This document shows, one piece after another, positions 51,952-60,987 of a DNA stretch of 64,000 bases. Source of the DNA: Thermohahella caldifontis (lineage in GTDB: Bacteria > Pseudomonadota > Gammaproteobacteria > Pseudomonadales > Oleiphilaceae); assembly GCF_041153465.1 (NCBI RefSeq), contig NZ_CP154858.1, positions 2,480,001 to 2,544,000 of the forward strand, given 5' to 3'. The position numbers were made by a program, and so were the translations under genes. Under the pieces are notes generated by a model. That model was not told the origin of the DNA, made no database searches, and saw only the letters and a list, made by a program, of their open reading frames with translations. The stretch's first letter is position 1, and each line of letters begins with the position of its first letter.

Positions 51952-54138
51952 CCGGCCGGGTCTTGCGGCCCGGACGCCGCGGGCTGGGCTTGTCGCTGCG
52001 CGGCGGCAGACCGGTGTGCTGCGTCAGTGCCACACCCTTGCGGGGGGACCCGTTTCCTGAGTTTTCACCGGTTTGCGTTGTACGCCCGGCTTGCCCTTCG
52101 GTGTCCAGCCTGCCGGCTGGGTGGGGGGCACCAGGTGCTTCTTGCCGTAGCCGATGAGGTGGGCCTTGCCCATCTTCTTCAGGGCCTCGCGCAGCAGGGG
52201 CCAGTTGTCCGGATCGTGATAGCGCAGGAACGCCTTGTGCAGACGGCGCTGGCGCTCGCCCTTGGGGCTGAAGACGATTTCCGACTGGGTGTCCACCCGG
52301 TGCAGCGGATTGCGGTGGCTGTGGTACATGGCCGTGGCGGAGGCCATGGGCGAGGGGTAGAACGCCTGCACCTGATCGGGACGGAAACCGTTCTGCTTCA
52401 GCCACAGGGCCAGGTTGAGCATGTCCTCGTCCGTGGTGCCCGGGTGGGCGGCAATGAAGTACGGGATCAGGTACTGTTCCTTGCCCGCTTCCTTCGAGAA
52501 GCGCTCGAACATTTCCTTGAAGCGGTAATAGGTGCCCATGCCCGGCTTCATCATCTTGGAGAGCGGGCCCTCCTCGGAATGTTCCGGTGCGATTTTCAGG
52601 TAGCCGCCCACGTGATGCTGCACGAGCTCGCGCACGTACTCCGGATCTTCCACCGCCAGATCGTAGCGCAGGCCGGAGGCAATCAGCACCCGCTTGACGC
52701 CGGGCACGGTGCGGGCGCGGCGATACAGCCGGGTGGTGGCGGAGTGATCCGTCTTCAGGTTCTTGCAGATGGAGGGATAGACACAACTCAGCCTCCGGCA
52801 GTGCTTGTGAATCTCCTCGCTCTTGCAGTTGAGCTGGTACATGTTGGCGGTGGGGCCGCCAAGATCCGAAATCGTGCCGGTAAATCCGGGTGTCTTGTCG
52901 CGAATTTTCTCGATCTCGCGGATGATCGAGTCTTCCGACCGGCTCTGGATCACCCGCCCCTCATGCTCGGTGATGGAGCAGAAGGAACAGCCGCCAAAGC
53001 ACCCGCGCATGATGTTCACGGAGAAACGGATCATCTCGTAGGCCGGAATCCGGGCATCGCCATAGGCGGGATGCGGTACGCGCTGATAGGGCAGATCGAA
53101 TACCCAGTCCATTTCCTCGGTGGTCAGCGGAATGGGCGGCGGATTCTGCCACACGTACCGGTCCCCGTGGGGCTGGACCAGCACCCGGGCGTTGGACGGG
53201 TTGGTTTCCAGATGCAGGACCCGGCTGGCATGGGCATACAGCACCCGGTTCTTGCTGACCTGCTCCCAGGATGGCAGCAGAATGTATTCGTTCTCCACAC
53301 CGGGCGGCGGGGGCACCACCAGCACCTGCACGTCGTCTTCCGTTTCCGCTGCCGGACTCACGCCGCAGCCTTGCGGGCTTTCGGTCATTTCATAGGGATT
53401 GCGGTGCGGTTCCACCTTGCCCGGCTGATCCAGGGTGCGGGAATCCCGTTCGCGCCAGTTGGCGGGCAGTTCGGACAGTACGCGCACGGTACCGCGGATG
53501 TCGGCCATGTCCTTCAGATGCTCGCCCTGGGCGGCCCGGTGGGCGATTTCCACCACGGCTCTTTCGGCATTGCCGTACACCAGCAGATCGGCTTTCGCAT
53601 CCATGATGACCGAACGCCGCACCTTGTCGGACCAGTAGTCATAGTGGGCAATGCGCCGCAGGCTGGCTTCGATGCCGCCGATGAGGATGGACACGTCATT
53701 GTAGGCTTCGCGGCAGCGCTGGCTGTAAACGATCACCGCGCGGTCCGGGCGCTTGCCACCCACGTTGCCGGGGGTGTAGGCATCATCGTGGCGGATTTTC
53801 CGGTCGGCCGTGTAGCGGTTGATCATGGAGTCCATGTTGCCGGCGGACACGGCAAAGAACAGGTTGGGCTTGCCCAGCACGCGGAACGGTTCGGCACTGT
53901 GCCAGTCCGGCTGAGCGATGATGCCCACGCGGAAGCCCTGCGCCTCCAGCACCCGGCCGATGACGGCCATGCCGAAACTGGGGTGATCCACGTAGGCATC
54001 CCCGCAGACCAGGATGATGTCGCAACTGTCCCAGCCCAGCTGATCCATCTCCGCGCGGGACATGGGCAGGAAGGGCGCAGGACCGAAACATTCAGCCCAG
54101 TACGGGCGGTAATCGAAAAGACGGGTGGTGGGAGTCAT
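51935..54138 (-). CDS. ygiQ: Radical SAM protein YgiQ, C-terminus shifted by one base
   Basis: A large UPF0313-family radical SAM protein. The N-terminal part has MTPTTRLFDYRPYWAECFGPAPFLPMSR and the domain centre has the SAM-cluster motif CFGGCSFC. The uncorrected frame ends at 52024 with an odd tail (TGPPARVWH). One base added in the G run at 52042-52047 yields RKGVALTQHTGLPPRSDKPSPRRPGRKTRPVRGPR, ending at 51935; TQHTGLPPR is the conserved YgiQ tail. The ATG at 54138 matches family N-termini. Reaction unknown. Confidence 0.88.
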
Positions 54139-54239
54139 GTGTCCGGCTGTATGAAAAATGGTCACGTATTGTACATCAAAGGCCGGTTCACCCCAAGTAA
54201 CCCAGTATCCTGCTGCGTTATCGGAGAGCAAGACGCCGG

Positions 54240-54259
54240 ATGTGTGGAAATCCGCACAC
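54240..54259. promoter_or_regulatory. DctD-like upstream activator site 1
   Basis: ATGTGTGG-AAAT-CCGCACAC, a near-palindrome with half-sites like those bound by DctD. Centred about 130 bp upstream of the predicted sigma-54 start, a normal enhancer distance. Confidence 0.55.
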
Positions 54260-54272
54260 GCGCTCCCCGGCG

Positions 54273-54292
54273 ATGTGTGGGCTGCCACACAT
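54273..54292. promoter_or_regulatory. DctD-like upstream activator site 2
   Basis: ATGTGTGG-GCTG-CCACACAT, a perfect 8+8 bp inverted repeat with a 4 bp spacer. It lies 33 bp (about three helical turns) from site 1, on the same DNA face. Confidence 0.6.
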
Positions 54293-54355
54293 TTTCGTCT
54301 TGTCCAGGGTCATCTGAAAACCACAACATCCTGAAAGAAAAGAAATCTCCGACTC

Positions 54356-54371
54356 TGGCCCCGGACTTGCT
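54356..54371 (+). promoter_or_regulatory. Predicted sigma-54 promoter of dctPQM
   Basis: TGGCCC-N5-TTGCT has the invariant GG and GC pairs at the correct spacing for a -24/-12 element. Transcription would start near 54381, with a leader of about 55 bases. Confidence 0.6.
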
Positions 54372-54435
54372 GTCATTCACGGAGATCTGAACAAGATCCC
54401 GTTCGACAACAACAACGAGTGAGAGGTAACGCAAC

Positions 54436-55416
54436 ATGCGATTCGGAAAAATCCTGACGGCCATTGCTGCCGGTGTCCTGAGTGTGTCAGCCTGGGCGGC
54501 GCCCATCGAGATCAAGTTCTCCCACGTGGTGGCGGAAAACACCCCCAAGGGGCAGATGGCCATCAAGTTCAAGCAGCTGGTGGAAGAGCGTCTGCCGGGC
54601 AAGGTGGAGGTGAAGGTCTTCCCGAACTCCCAGCTCTTTGGTGACGACAAGGTGCTGGAGGCCATGCTGCTGGGCGATGTTCAGCTTGCGGCCCCATCCC
54701 TGTCCAAGTTCGACCGTTATACGAAAAAACTCCAGATCTTTGATCTGCCGTTCCTGTTCAAGGACATGGCGGCCGTGGACCGTTTCCAGAGTGGCCCGGC
54801 CGGTCAGGCGCTGCTGCGCTCCGTGGAATCCAAGGGGTTGGTGGGACTGGGCTATCTGCATAACGGCATGAAGCAGCTGTCGGCCAACAAGCCGCTGCGC
54901 ACGCCGGAAGATGCGCGCGGGCTCAAGTTCCGCATCCAGAGTTCGGATGTGCTGGCGGCCCAGTTTGAGGCCGTGGGTGCCATCCCCGTGAAGAAGCCCT
55001 TCTCCGAAGTCTTTACCCTGCTCCAGACCAAGGCCATCGACGGTCAGGAGAACACCTGGAGCAACATCTACTCCAAGAAGTTCTTTGAGGTGCAGGACTA
55101 CATCACCGAATCCAACCACGGTCTGCTGGACTACATGGTGGTGACGTCCGCCGAGTTCTGGAAGGGTCTGCCGGATGACGTGCGCAAGGTGGTGAAGACG
55201 TCGCTGGACGAGGCCATTGCCTACGGCAACAAGATTGCCATGGAAAAGGCGGAGAGCGACAAGCAGGCCATCATCAAGTCCGGCCGGACACAGGTCATTT
55301 CCCTGACCGACGCCGAGCGGGCTGCCTGGGTCAAGGCCATGAAGCCGGTGTGGAAGAAGTTCGAGGATGACGTGGGTGCCGACATGATCGAAGCGGCGCT
55401 GAACGCCAATCAGTGA
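54436..55416 (+). CDS. dctP: TRAP transporter solute-binding protein DctP
   Basis: A 326-residue periplasmic receptor for C4-dicarboxylates. The signal peptide ends near SAWA-A. Typical features are IEIKFSHVVAENTPKGQMAIKFKQLVEERLPGKVEVKVFPNSQL, the substrate arginine region LKFRIQSSDV and NTWSNIYSKKFFEVQDYITESNHGLLDYMVV, all closely DctP-like. It captures succinate, fumarate or malate and so could feed the fumarate reductase elsewhere in the window. First gene of the operon behind the sigma-54 promoter. Confidence 0.92.
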   Translation: MRFGKILTAIAAGVLSVSAWAAPIEIKFSHVVAENTPKGQMAIKFKQLVEERLPGKVEVKVFPNSQLFGDDKVLEAMLLGDVQLAAPSLSKFDRYTKKLQIFDLPFLFKDMAAVDRFQSGPAGQALLRSVESKGLVGLGYLHNGMKQLSANKPLRTPEDARGLKFRIQSSDVLAAQFEAVGAIPVKKPFSEVFTLLQTKAIDGQENTWSNIYSKKFFEVQDYITESNHGLLDYMVVTSAEFWKGLPDDVRKVVKTSLDEAIAYGNKIAMEKAESDKQAIIKSGRTQVISLTDAERAAWVKAMKPVWKKFEDDVGADMIEAALNANQ

Positions 55417-55493
55417 TCCTACCTGCTTCACCCTGAACAGGGGCCGCGCCGGCAGGTGCGGCCCCGACCACACTCACGCCACGGGGACATGCC

Positions 55494-56027
55494 ATGTGGA
55501 TTCGACTTGTCCATCGTTTTGAAGAAGGTTTCATCGCCCTCCTGCTGGTGTCCATGACGCTGCTGGTATTCGTGGAAACCTTCATGCGCTTTGTCATGAA
55601 TACGGGCCTGCTCTGGGCCGAGGAACTGACGCTGACCCTGAGTGCCTGGCTGGTGCTGTTCGGTGCCGCCTATGGTGTCCGGGTCAATGCCCATATCGGC
55701 GTGGATGCCTTCATCCGCAAGTTTCCGCATCCGCTGCGCCGTTTCTTTGCCACGCTTGCCGTGGTGCTGTCTCTGGTCTACTGCGGCCTGTTCATTTACG
55801 GCTCATGGATCTATCTCGCCAAGGTGAAGATGATCGGTATTGAAATGCAGGATCTGCCGCTGCCGCGCTGGATTGTCCAGAGCATTCTGCTGATCGGTTT
55901 CTGCACACTGGCACTGCGCTTTGCCGAGCTGCTCTGGCGGGTCGTGACCGGCCGTTCGGAAGGGTTTTCCTTTACGGATGAAGCCAAAGAAAGCATGCAT
56001 CTGGTGCAGAAGGAGGATGACGCATGA
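55494..56027 (+). CDS. dctQ: TRAP transporter small permease DctQ
   Basis: A 177-residue, four-helix membrane protein linking receptor and large permease. The segments AEELTLTLSAWLVLFGAAYGVRVNAHIGVDAFIRKFP and LPLPRWIVQSILLIGFCTLALRFAELLWR are standard for DctQ. Its stop overlaps the dctM start (ATGA). Confidence 0.92.
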   Translation: MWIRLVHRFEEGFIALLLVSMTLLVFVETFMRFVMNTGLLWAEELTLTLSAWLVLFGAAYGVRVNAHIGVDAFIRKFPHPLRRFFATLAVVLSLVYCGLFIYGSWIYLAKVKMIGIEMQDLPLPRWIVQSILLIGFCTLALRFAELLWRVVTGRSEGFSFTDEAKESMHLVQKEDDA

Positions 56028-57424
56028 CCACGGCCGTACTCTTCGCCCTGCTCTTCTTCTGCATGGTGATCGGCATGCCCATTGCCGTTGCACTGGGGTT
56101 GTCTTCCGTCACCACCATCCTGTTCTTTTCCAACGATTCCATCGCGTCCATCGCGCTGAAGATTTACGAGGCCACGTCCGCACATTACACACTGCTGGCC
56201 ATTCCGTTTTTCATCCTGTCCTCCGCCTTTCTGTCCACGGGCGGCGTGGCCCGGCGCATCATCGACTTCGCCATGGCGTCGGTCGGCCATATCCGCGGCG
56301 GACTGGCCATGGCCTCGGTTCTGGCCTGCATGCTGTTTGCGGCCGTGTCCGGCTCTTCACCGGCGACGGTGGCGGCCATCGGCTCCATCGTCATTGCCGG
56401 CATGGTGCGGGCAGGTTATCCCATGGCCTTCGGGGCCGGAGTGATCGCCAATGCGGGCACCCTGGGTATCCTGATTCCGCCCTCAATCGTCATGCTGGTC
56501 TATGCCGCGGCGACGGAGGTGTCTGCCGCACGCATGTTCGAGGCGGGCCTGATCCCCGGCATCATGATGGGTTCGATTCTCATGCTGGCCATTTATATTG
56601 TGGCCCGGATCAAGAAGCTGCCCTCGCAGCCCTTTCCGGGGGTTGGGCGCCTCGTGGGGACGGGGTTGCGGGCACTGGGTGGCCTGATGCTGATCATCAT
56701 CGTGCTGGGCTCCATCTATGGCGGCGTGGCGAGCCCCACGGAAGCGGCGGCCGTGGCGGCGGTGTATGCGTTCTTCAGTGCCGTGGTGGGCTACCGTGAC
56801 ATCGGCCCGCTCAAGGGCGTGCCCTGGCGGGAGCCGGGCGAAAGCACGCTGTCCATGGTGGCACGCGGGTTGCGTCAATCCGTCTGGGGGCTGGGCAAAT
56901 CCGCCTTCGACAAGGAAGTGTTCCACGTGGTGATGGATGCGGCCAAGGTCTCCATCATGCTGCTGTTCATCATCGCCAATGCCATGCTGTTTGCTCATGT
57001 GCTGACCACCGAGCGCATTCCCCATGCCATTGCGGAAACCATCGTCAACTGGGGTCTGCCCGCCTGGGGCTTCCTGATTGTGGTCAACCTGCTGTTGCTG
57101 GCTGCGGGCAACTTCATGGAGCCTTCCGCCATCATCCTCATCATGGCCCCGATCCTCTTTCCCATTGCCACCCGGCTGGGCATTGATCCGATTCATCTGG
57201 GCATCATCATGGTGGTCAACATGGAGATCGGCATGCTGACGCCGCCGGTGGGGCTCAATCTGTTCGTGACAGCGGGCATTACCGGCAAGTCCATCGGCTG
57301 GGTGATCCGGGCAGCACTGCCCTGGCTGCTCCTGCTGCTCTTCTTCCTGATCCTGATCACCTACATCCCGGCCATTTCACTGGCGTTGCCTGAATATTTG
57401 GACACATTGCGCCGGGGCGGGTGA
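56024..57424 (+). CDS. dctM: TRAP transporter large permease DctM
   Basis: A 466-residue transporter of the ion transporter superfamily, about twelve helices, using a sodium gradient. It has FAAVSGSSPATVAAIGSIVIAGMVRAGYPMAFGAGVIANAGTLGILIPPSIVMLVYA near the first substrate hairpin and the matching PPVGLNLFVTAGITG near the C-terminus. Complete, in the order P-Q-M. Confidence 0.95.
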   Translation: MTTAVLFALLFFCMVIGMPIAVALGLSSVTTILFFSNDSIASIALKIYEATSAHYTLLAIPFFILSSAFLSTGGVARRIIDFAMASVGHIRGGLAMASVLACMLFAAVSGSSPATVAAIGSIVIAGMVRAGYPMAFGAGVIANAGTLGILIPPSIVMLVYAAATEVSAARMFEAGLIPGIMMGSILMLAIYIVARIKKLPSQPFPGVGRLVGTGLRALGGLMLIIIVLGSIYGGVASPTEAAAVAAVYAFFSAVVGYRDIGPLKGVPWREPGESTLSMVARGLRQSVWGLGKSAFDKEVFHVVMDAAKVSIMLLFIIANAMLFAHVLTTERIPHAIAETIVNWGLPAWGFLIVVNLLLLAAGNFMEPSAIILIMAPILFPIATRLGIDPIHLGIIMVVNMEIGMLTPPVGLNLFVTAGITGKSIGWVIRAALPWLLLLLFFLILITYIPAISLALPEYLDTLRRGG

Positions 57425-57431
57425 TTCGGAC

Positions 57432-57460
57432 TTGTGTTTATGCACGGGCTTCTCTAGACT
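57432..57460 (+). promoter_or_regulatory. Promoter-like element before the slyD leader hairpin
   Basis: TTGTGT (57432-57437) and TAGACT (57455-57460) at exact 17 bp spacing. A terminator hairpin follows within ten bases of the predicted start, so most transcripts from it might be attenuated. Confidence 0.45.
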
Positions 57461-57470
57461 GCCAGATGGT

Positions 57471-57489
57471 GGCCTGGAGAGGCCTTTTT
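57471..57489 (+). terminator. Rho-independent terminator between dctM and slyD
   Basis: GGCCT-GGAG-AGGCC followed by T5. It ends the dct operon and may also act in the slyD leader. Confidence 0.7.
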
Positions 57490-57515
57490 ATACATTGCAA
57501 TACCGAGGAAATACC

Positions 57516-57977
57516 ATGTCTCAAGCTAACCCCCGCGTCGTCACCATCCACTACACCCTGAAAAATGATGCGGGTGAGGTGCTGGACAGCTCCGAAGGCC
57601 AGGAGCCGTTGAGCTACCTTGAGGGTGCACAAAACATTATTCCCGGCCTGGAAAAAGCGCTGGACGGCCTGAACGCCGGCGACAAGACCCAGGTTTCCGT
57701 TGAACCGGAAGACGCCTACGGCGAGCGTTCCGAAGAAATGATCCAGCAGGTGCCCCTGAATGCCTTCGAAGGCGTGGATCAGGTTCAGCCCGGCATGCGT
57801 TTCCAGGCACAGACTCCCTACGGACCCCGTGTGGTGGTCGTGACCGAGGTGACTGAAGAGTTTGCCGTGGTTGACGCCAACCATCCGCTGGCCGGCGAGC
57901 GTCTCCACTTTGATGTGGAAATTGTGGAAGTCCGCGAGCCGACTGCAGAAGAAGTCGAGCACGGGCACGTTCACTAA
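57516..57977 (+). CDS. slyD: FKBP-type peptidyl-prolyl isomerase SlyD
   Basis: A 153-residue cytoplasmic prolyl isomerase and chaperone. The FKBP part (VVTIHYTLKNDAGEVLDSSEGQEPLSYLEGAQNIIPGLEKALDGL) is interrupted by the insert-in-flap domain (EDAYGERSEEMIQQVPLNAFEG). It closes with NHPLAGERLHFDVEIVEVREPTAEE. The metal-binding tail is short, ending HGHVH, unlike the long His/Cys-rich tail of E. coli SlyD. GAGGAAAT precedes the ATG. Confidence 0.92.
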   Translation: MSQANPRVVTIHYTLKNDAGEVLDSSEGQEPLSYLEGAQNIIPGLEKALDGLNAGDKTQVSVEPEDAYGERSEEMIQQVPLNAFEGVDQVQPGMRFQAQTPYGPRVVVVTEVTEEFAVVDANHPLAGERLHFDVEIVEVREPTAEEVEHGHVH

Positions 57978-58333
57978 GTCCGTCTCAGCCGGCTGACCGG
58001 CGTGGCCAGCACCAGCGTGTTGCCCGCCGGATCCGTCAGCGTGCATTCCCGGTTCCGCCATGCGGTGTTGACCGGGGGTGCCAGTGTGGGATCTGCCGCC
58101 GACAGGGGCAGGTACCACGCATCCACATCCGGCACATACAGATAGATGCGCTGGGGCCCTCCTATGTGCTCATCATCACTGAGATAGAGTTTCAGCCCTG
58201 CCCGGCTCAGCTGTGCAAAGTGGCCTGCCTTGTCCCAGATCCAGTCCGCACGAAAACCCAGAAAATCCGTATAGTAGCTCAAGCTTTCCGCCCAGTTCCG
58301 GGCCGGAATCACGGGAATCACCGTACCTGTCAT
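57974..58333 (-). CDS. Glyoxalase/bleomycin-resistance-fold protein
   Basis: A 119-residue vicinal-oxygen-chelate protein (IPVIPARNWAESLSYYTDFLGF, IYLYVPDVDAWYLPL, RECTLTDPAGNTLVLATPV). Relatives include bleomycin-binding proteins and dioxygenase-like enzymes; the substrate is unknown. ATG 58333 has GGAGGTG upstream, preferred over 58372. Tail-to-tail overlap of four bases with slyD. Confidence 0.8.
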   Translation of the reverse strand: MTGTVIPVIPARNWAESLSYYTDFLGFRADWIWDKAGHFAQLSRAGLKLYLSDDEHIGGPQRIYLYVPDVDAWYLPLSAADPTLAPPVNTAWRNRECTLTDPAGNTLVLATPVSRLRRT

Positions 58334-58409
58334 CTTGCACCTCCTGAATCCTTCACATCCCGAGTATGCCATACGGCCGGATGTCAGACCCCCGTTTGCG
58401 GGATGACTT

Positions 58410-58439
58410 TTGGCAAAAATACGGGCAATCCCCTATAAT
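58410..58439 (+). promoter_or_regulatory. Predicted sigma-70 promoter of ndh
   Basis: TTGGCA (58410-58415) and a perfect TATAAT (58434-58439) are 18 bp apart, 35 bases before the ndh start codon. Confidence 0.65.
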
Positions 58440-58473
58440 CCGCCGCCTGTCACCGGGCAAGGGGATTTGAGCA

Positions 58474-59769
58474 GTGGAAAAGATCGTGATTGTCGGCGGT
58501 GGTGCCGGCGGACTGGAACTGGCAACGCGTCTGGGACGCAAGCTGGGCAAGTGCAACAAGGCCGAAATCCATCTGGTGGATGCCTCCCCTTCACACATCT
58601 GGAAACCCCTGCTCCACGAGGTGGCGACCGGCTCGCTGGATACCGGTATCGACGAAGTCAGTTACCGGGGGCATGCCCAGAAAAATCATTTTCACTTCCA
58701 CCTGGGGCGCATGTGCGGTCTGGACCGCCAGGCCCGCACCATCACTATCGCGCCGCTGACGGATGATCAGGGGGAAGTCATCAAGCCGGAAAGAACACTG
58801 CCCTATGATACCCTGGTCATGGCCCTGGGCAGCCAGACCAATGATTTCGGCACCCCCGGCGCGCGCGAACACTGTGCCTTCCTGGACCGGCGGGAAGAAG
58901 CGGAGCGCTTCCACAAGCGCCTGATCAGCACCTTCCTGCGCCTGAGTCAGGATGCCCGGCGTACGGAAGACGTCCTGCTGCGCGTGGCGATTGTGGGCGC
59001 CGGCGCGACGGGTGTGGAGCTGTCTGCCGAGCTGTACAACACCATCAACTCTCTGGAAGCCTATGGCATCAATCTGGGGCCGGAGAACCTGAAGGTGACC
59101 CTGATCGAGGCGGGCGACCGTATCCTGCCCGCTCTGCCGCCGCGCATTTCGGCTGCGGTGGTCCGTGAGCTGCGTGCGCTGGGTGTGGATGTGCGTACCG
59201 GCGTGCGCATTACCGAGGTGACGGAAGAAGGATTGCGCACGGCGGACGGTGAACTGATTCCGGCTTCCATCAAGGTCTGGGCGGCGGGCGTCAAGGCGCC
59301 GGATTTTCTGCGCGAGCTGGATGGACTGGAGGTCAACCGCATCAATCAGATCATGGTTCAGCCCACCCTGCAGAGCACGGTGGACGAGCACATCTTTGCC
59401 ATCGGCGACTGTGCTGCCTGCCCCCAGCCGGACGGCAAGTGGGTACCGCCCCGTGCCCAGGCCGCCCATCAGCAGGCGGATCACCTCTACCGGAACCTGC
59501 TCCGGCGCATGAAGGGCAAGCCCATGCTGCCCTATGTCTATCACGATCATGGCTCGCTGGTGTCACTGAGCCGTTATTCCACCGTGGGCAGTCTGATGGG
59601 TAACCTGACGGGCAAGTCCATGATTGTGGAGGGGCGCATCGCGCGGGTGGTCTATATCTCGCTCTACCGGCTGCACCAGAAGGCTCTGTTCGGCTTCTGG
59701 CGCATGTTGCTGATCGTGCTGGCCAGCCGTATCAACCGGGTGATCCGGCCCCGCCTCAAGCTGCACTGA
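58474..59769 (+). CDS. ndh: Type II NADH dehydrogenase
   Basis: A 431-residue single-subunit, non-proton-pumping NADH:quinone oxidoreductase. The FAD motif is IVIVGGGAGGLELATRLG, the NADH motif is VAIVGAGATGVELSAEL, and the second FAD segment is HIFAIGDCAACPQPDG. The C-terminus has an amphipathic membrane-associated helix region (RLHQKALFGFWRMLLIVLASRINRVIRPRLKLH). The start is a GTG at 58474 with AAGGGGA upstream. It can deliver electrons from NADH to quinone for either the oxidase or the fumarate reductase branch. Confidence 0.93.
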   Translation: MEKIVIVGGGAGGLELATRLGRKLGKCNKAEIHLVDASPSHIWKPLLHEVATGSLDTGIDEVSYRGHAQKNHFHFHLGRMCGLDRQARTITIAPLTDDQGEVIKPERTLPYDTLVMALGSQTNDFGTPGAREHCAFLDRREEAERFHKRLISTFLRLSQDARRTEDVLLRVAIVGAGATGVELSAELYNTINSLEAYGINLGPENLKVTLIEAGDRILPALPPRISAAVVRELRALGVDVRTGVRITEVTEEGLRTADGELIPASIKVWAAGVKAPDFLRELDGLEVNRINQIMVQPTLQSTVDEHIFAIGDCAACPQPDGKWVPPRAQAAHQQADHLYRNLLRRMKGKPMLPYVYHDHGSLVSLSRYSTVGSLMGNLTGKSMIVEGRIARVVYISLYRLHQKALFGFWRMLLIVLASRINRVIRPRLKLH

Positions 59770-59772
59770 GCC

Positions 59773-59796
59773 TGACCCGTCAGTGATGACGGGTCA
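59773..59796. terminator. Convergent hairpin between ndh and the YqhA-family gene
   Basis: TGACCCGTCA-GTGA-TGACGGGTCA is a perfect 10 bp stem that includes the stop codon of the YqhA-family gene. No T run follows on either strand, so it may be a weak terminator or an mRNA end-protecting hairpin. Confidence 0.5.
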
Positions 59797-60277
59797 GCTT
59801 GTCCAGCACGCCCATGGCAAAGGCGGAGATGACGAAGGTCATGTGAATCAGGATGTACCAGACAAAATCGTCATTATCCACCTCCTGGGCGTTGAGGAAG
59901 ATCTTGAGCAGATGGATGGATGAGATGGCCACGATGGAGGCGGCCACCTTGTTCTTCAGCGAGGTGGCATCCATTTTCCCCAGCCAGGGCAGCTTTTCTT
60001 TTTTCTCGTCAATATCCAGCTGGGAGACAAAGTTCTCGTAGCCGCTGAACATCACCATCACCAGCAGACCGCCCACGAGTACCAGGTCGATCAGTGTCAG
60101 CGCCAGAAGAACGAGGTCGGCCTCCTTCATCTCGAAAATGATGGGGAAGACGTGCGCCACCTCCTGAAAGAATTTCAGGCCCAGCAGAATGAGGATGAGG
60201 CTGAGTCCCAGGTAAATGGGGGCCAGCAGCCAGCGGCTGGCATACATCAGGGTTTCAAAGAATTTTTCCATGTTCAT
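59780..60277 (-). CDS. UPF0114/YqhA-family membrane protein
   Basis: A 165-residue inner-membrane protein with about four helices. The opening YASRWLLAPIYLGLSLILILLGLKFFQEV and the central DLVLVGGLLVMVMFSGYENFVSQLD, then WLGKMDATSLKNKVAASIVAISSIHLLKIFL, are diagnostic for the TIGR00645 family. Function unknown. Convergent with ndh. Confidence 0.88.
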   Translation of the reverse strand: MNMEKFFETLMYASRWLLAPIYLGLSLILILLGLKFFQEVAHVFPIIFEMKEADLVLLALTLIDLVLVGGLLVMVMFSGYENFVSQLDIDEKKEKLPWLGKMDATSLKNKVAASIVAISSIHLLKIFLNAQEVDNDDFVWYILIHMTFVISAFAMGVLDKLTRHH

Positions 60278-60516
60278 CCTTTGTGATCGGTTGCGGGCAG
60301 AGCTCGCCTATAATGGGTGAAACCCACCTGATATTCAACCGTCCGAAACACACTCGCCGACAGGTCATCCATCACGGAGCGTGAACAGCTTCACAGTCTG
60401 TGGTGACTTCGCACCGTTTATCCCGTCCGGGATGCCGTTTGTCGGAAGCCCGCCCCCGCATGACAGCCCGCTGCTAGACTGGGTATCAGTGATAAAAGCG
60501 GACGAGATTTCTGATC

Positions 60517-60975
60517 ATGAAAACACAGCAGAACGGATTTACTCTGGTGGAACTGATGGTCGCACTGGCGATCCTCGGTATTGTGGCCGTATTTGCCCTG
60601 CCCATGTTCGGCGATGTGGTGGAGCGCAACCGGGTGGTGGCCAAGTCCAACGAGATTCTGGGGGCCTTTACCTATGCGCGGACGGAGGCGGTGAAGAGCG
60701 GCTCGGCAGTTTCCGTGGGCGGCACCGGCAGCGACTGGGCAAAGGGCGTGACGGTGACGGCGTCGGATGGTACGACCCTCCGTGTGGTGACCCTGCCTCC
60801 GGGTTATACCCTGAGCGCCACCACTACAACGATCAGCGTGGCATACGATTCGACGGGCTTCGCCTCATCCACCCTGACGCTCCATCTCTGCCCGTCCGAC
60901 AAGAGCATCCCGGGCCGGCAGTACAGCCTGGCTTTGTCCGGTCTGGTGACTGTCACTGAATACACTTGTCCCTGA
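60517..60975 (+). CDS. fimU: Type IV pilus minor pilin FimU/FimT
   Basis: A 152-residue GspH-domain pseudopilin. The short leader ends GFTLVELMVALAILGIVAVFALP, with PilD cleavage after the glycine and glutamate at position +5. The C-terminal pair of cysteines (HLCPSDKS, TEYTCP) could form the D-region disulfide. First gene of the cluster fimU-pilV-pilW-pilX-pilY1, which primes pilus assembly. The preceding 240 bp hold an extended -10-like TGCTAGACT near 60471 but no clear -35. Confidence 0.88.
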   Translation: MKTQQNGFTLVELMVALAILGIVAVFALPMFGDVVERNRVVAKSNEILGAFTYARTEAVKSGSAVSVGGTGSDWAKGVTVTASDGTTLRVVTLPPGYTLSATTTTISVAYDSTGFASSTLTLHLCPSDKSIPGRQYSLALSGLVTVTEYTCP

Positions 60976-60987
60976 GGAGGCGGCGAC

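Noticed and set aside
52027..54390. A 787-codon open frame on the plus strand opposite ygiQ
   Set aside because: It is the mirror of a well-supported YgiQ gene; its translation is His/Gly/Val-rich with no family features, typical of high-GC antisense frames.
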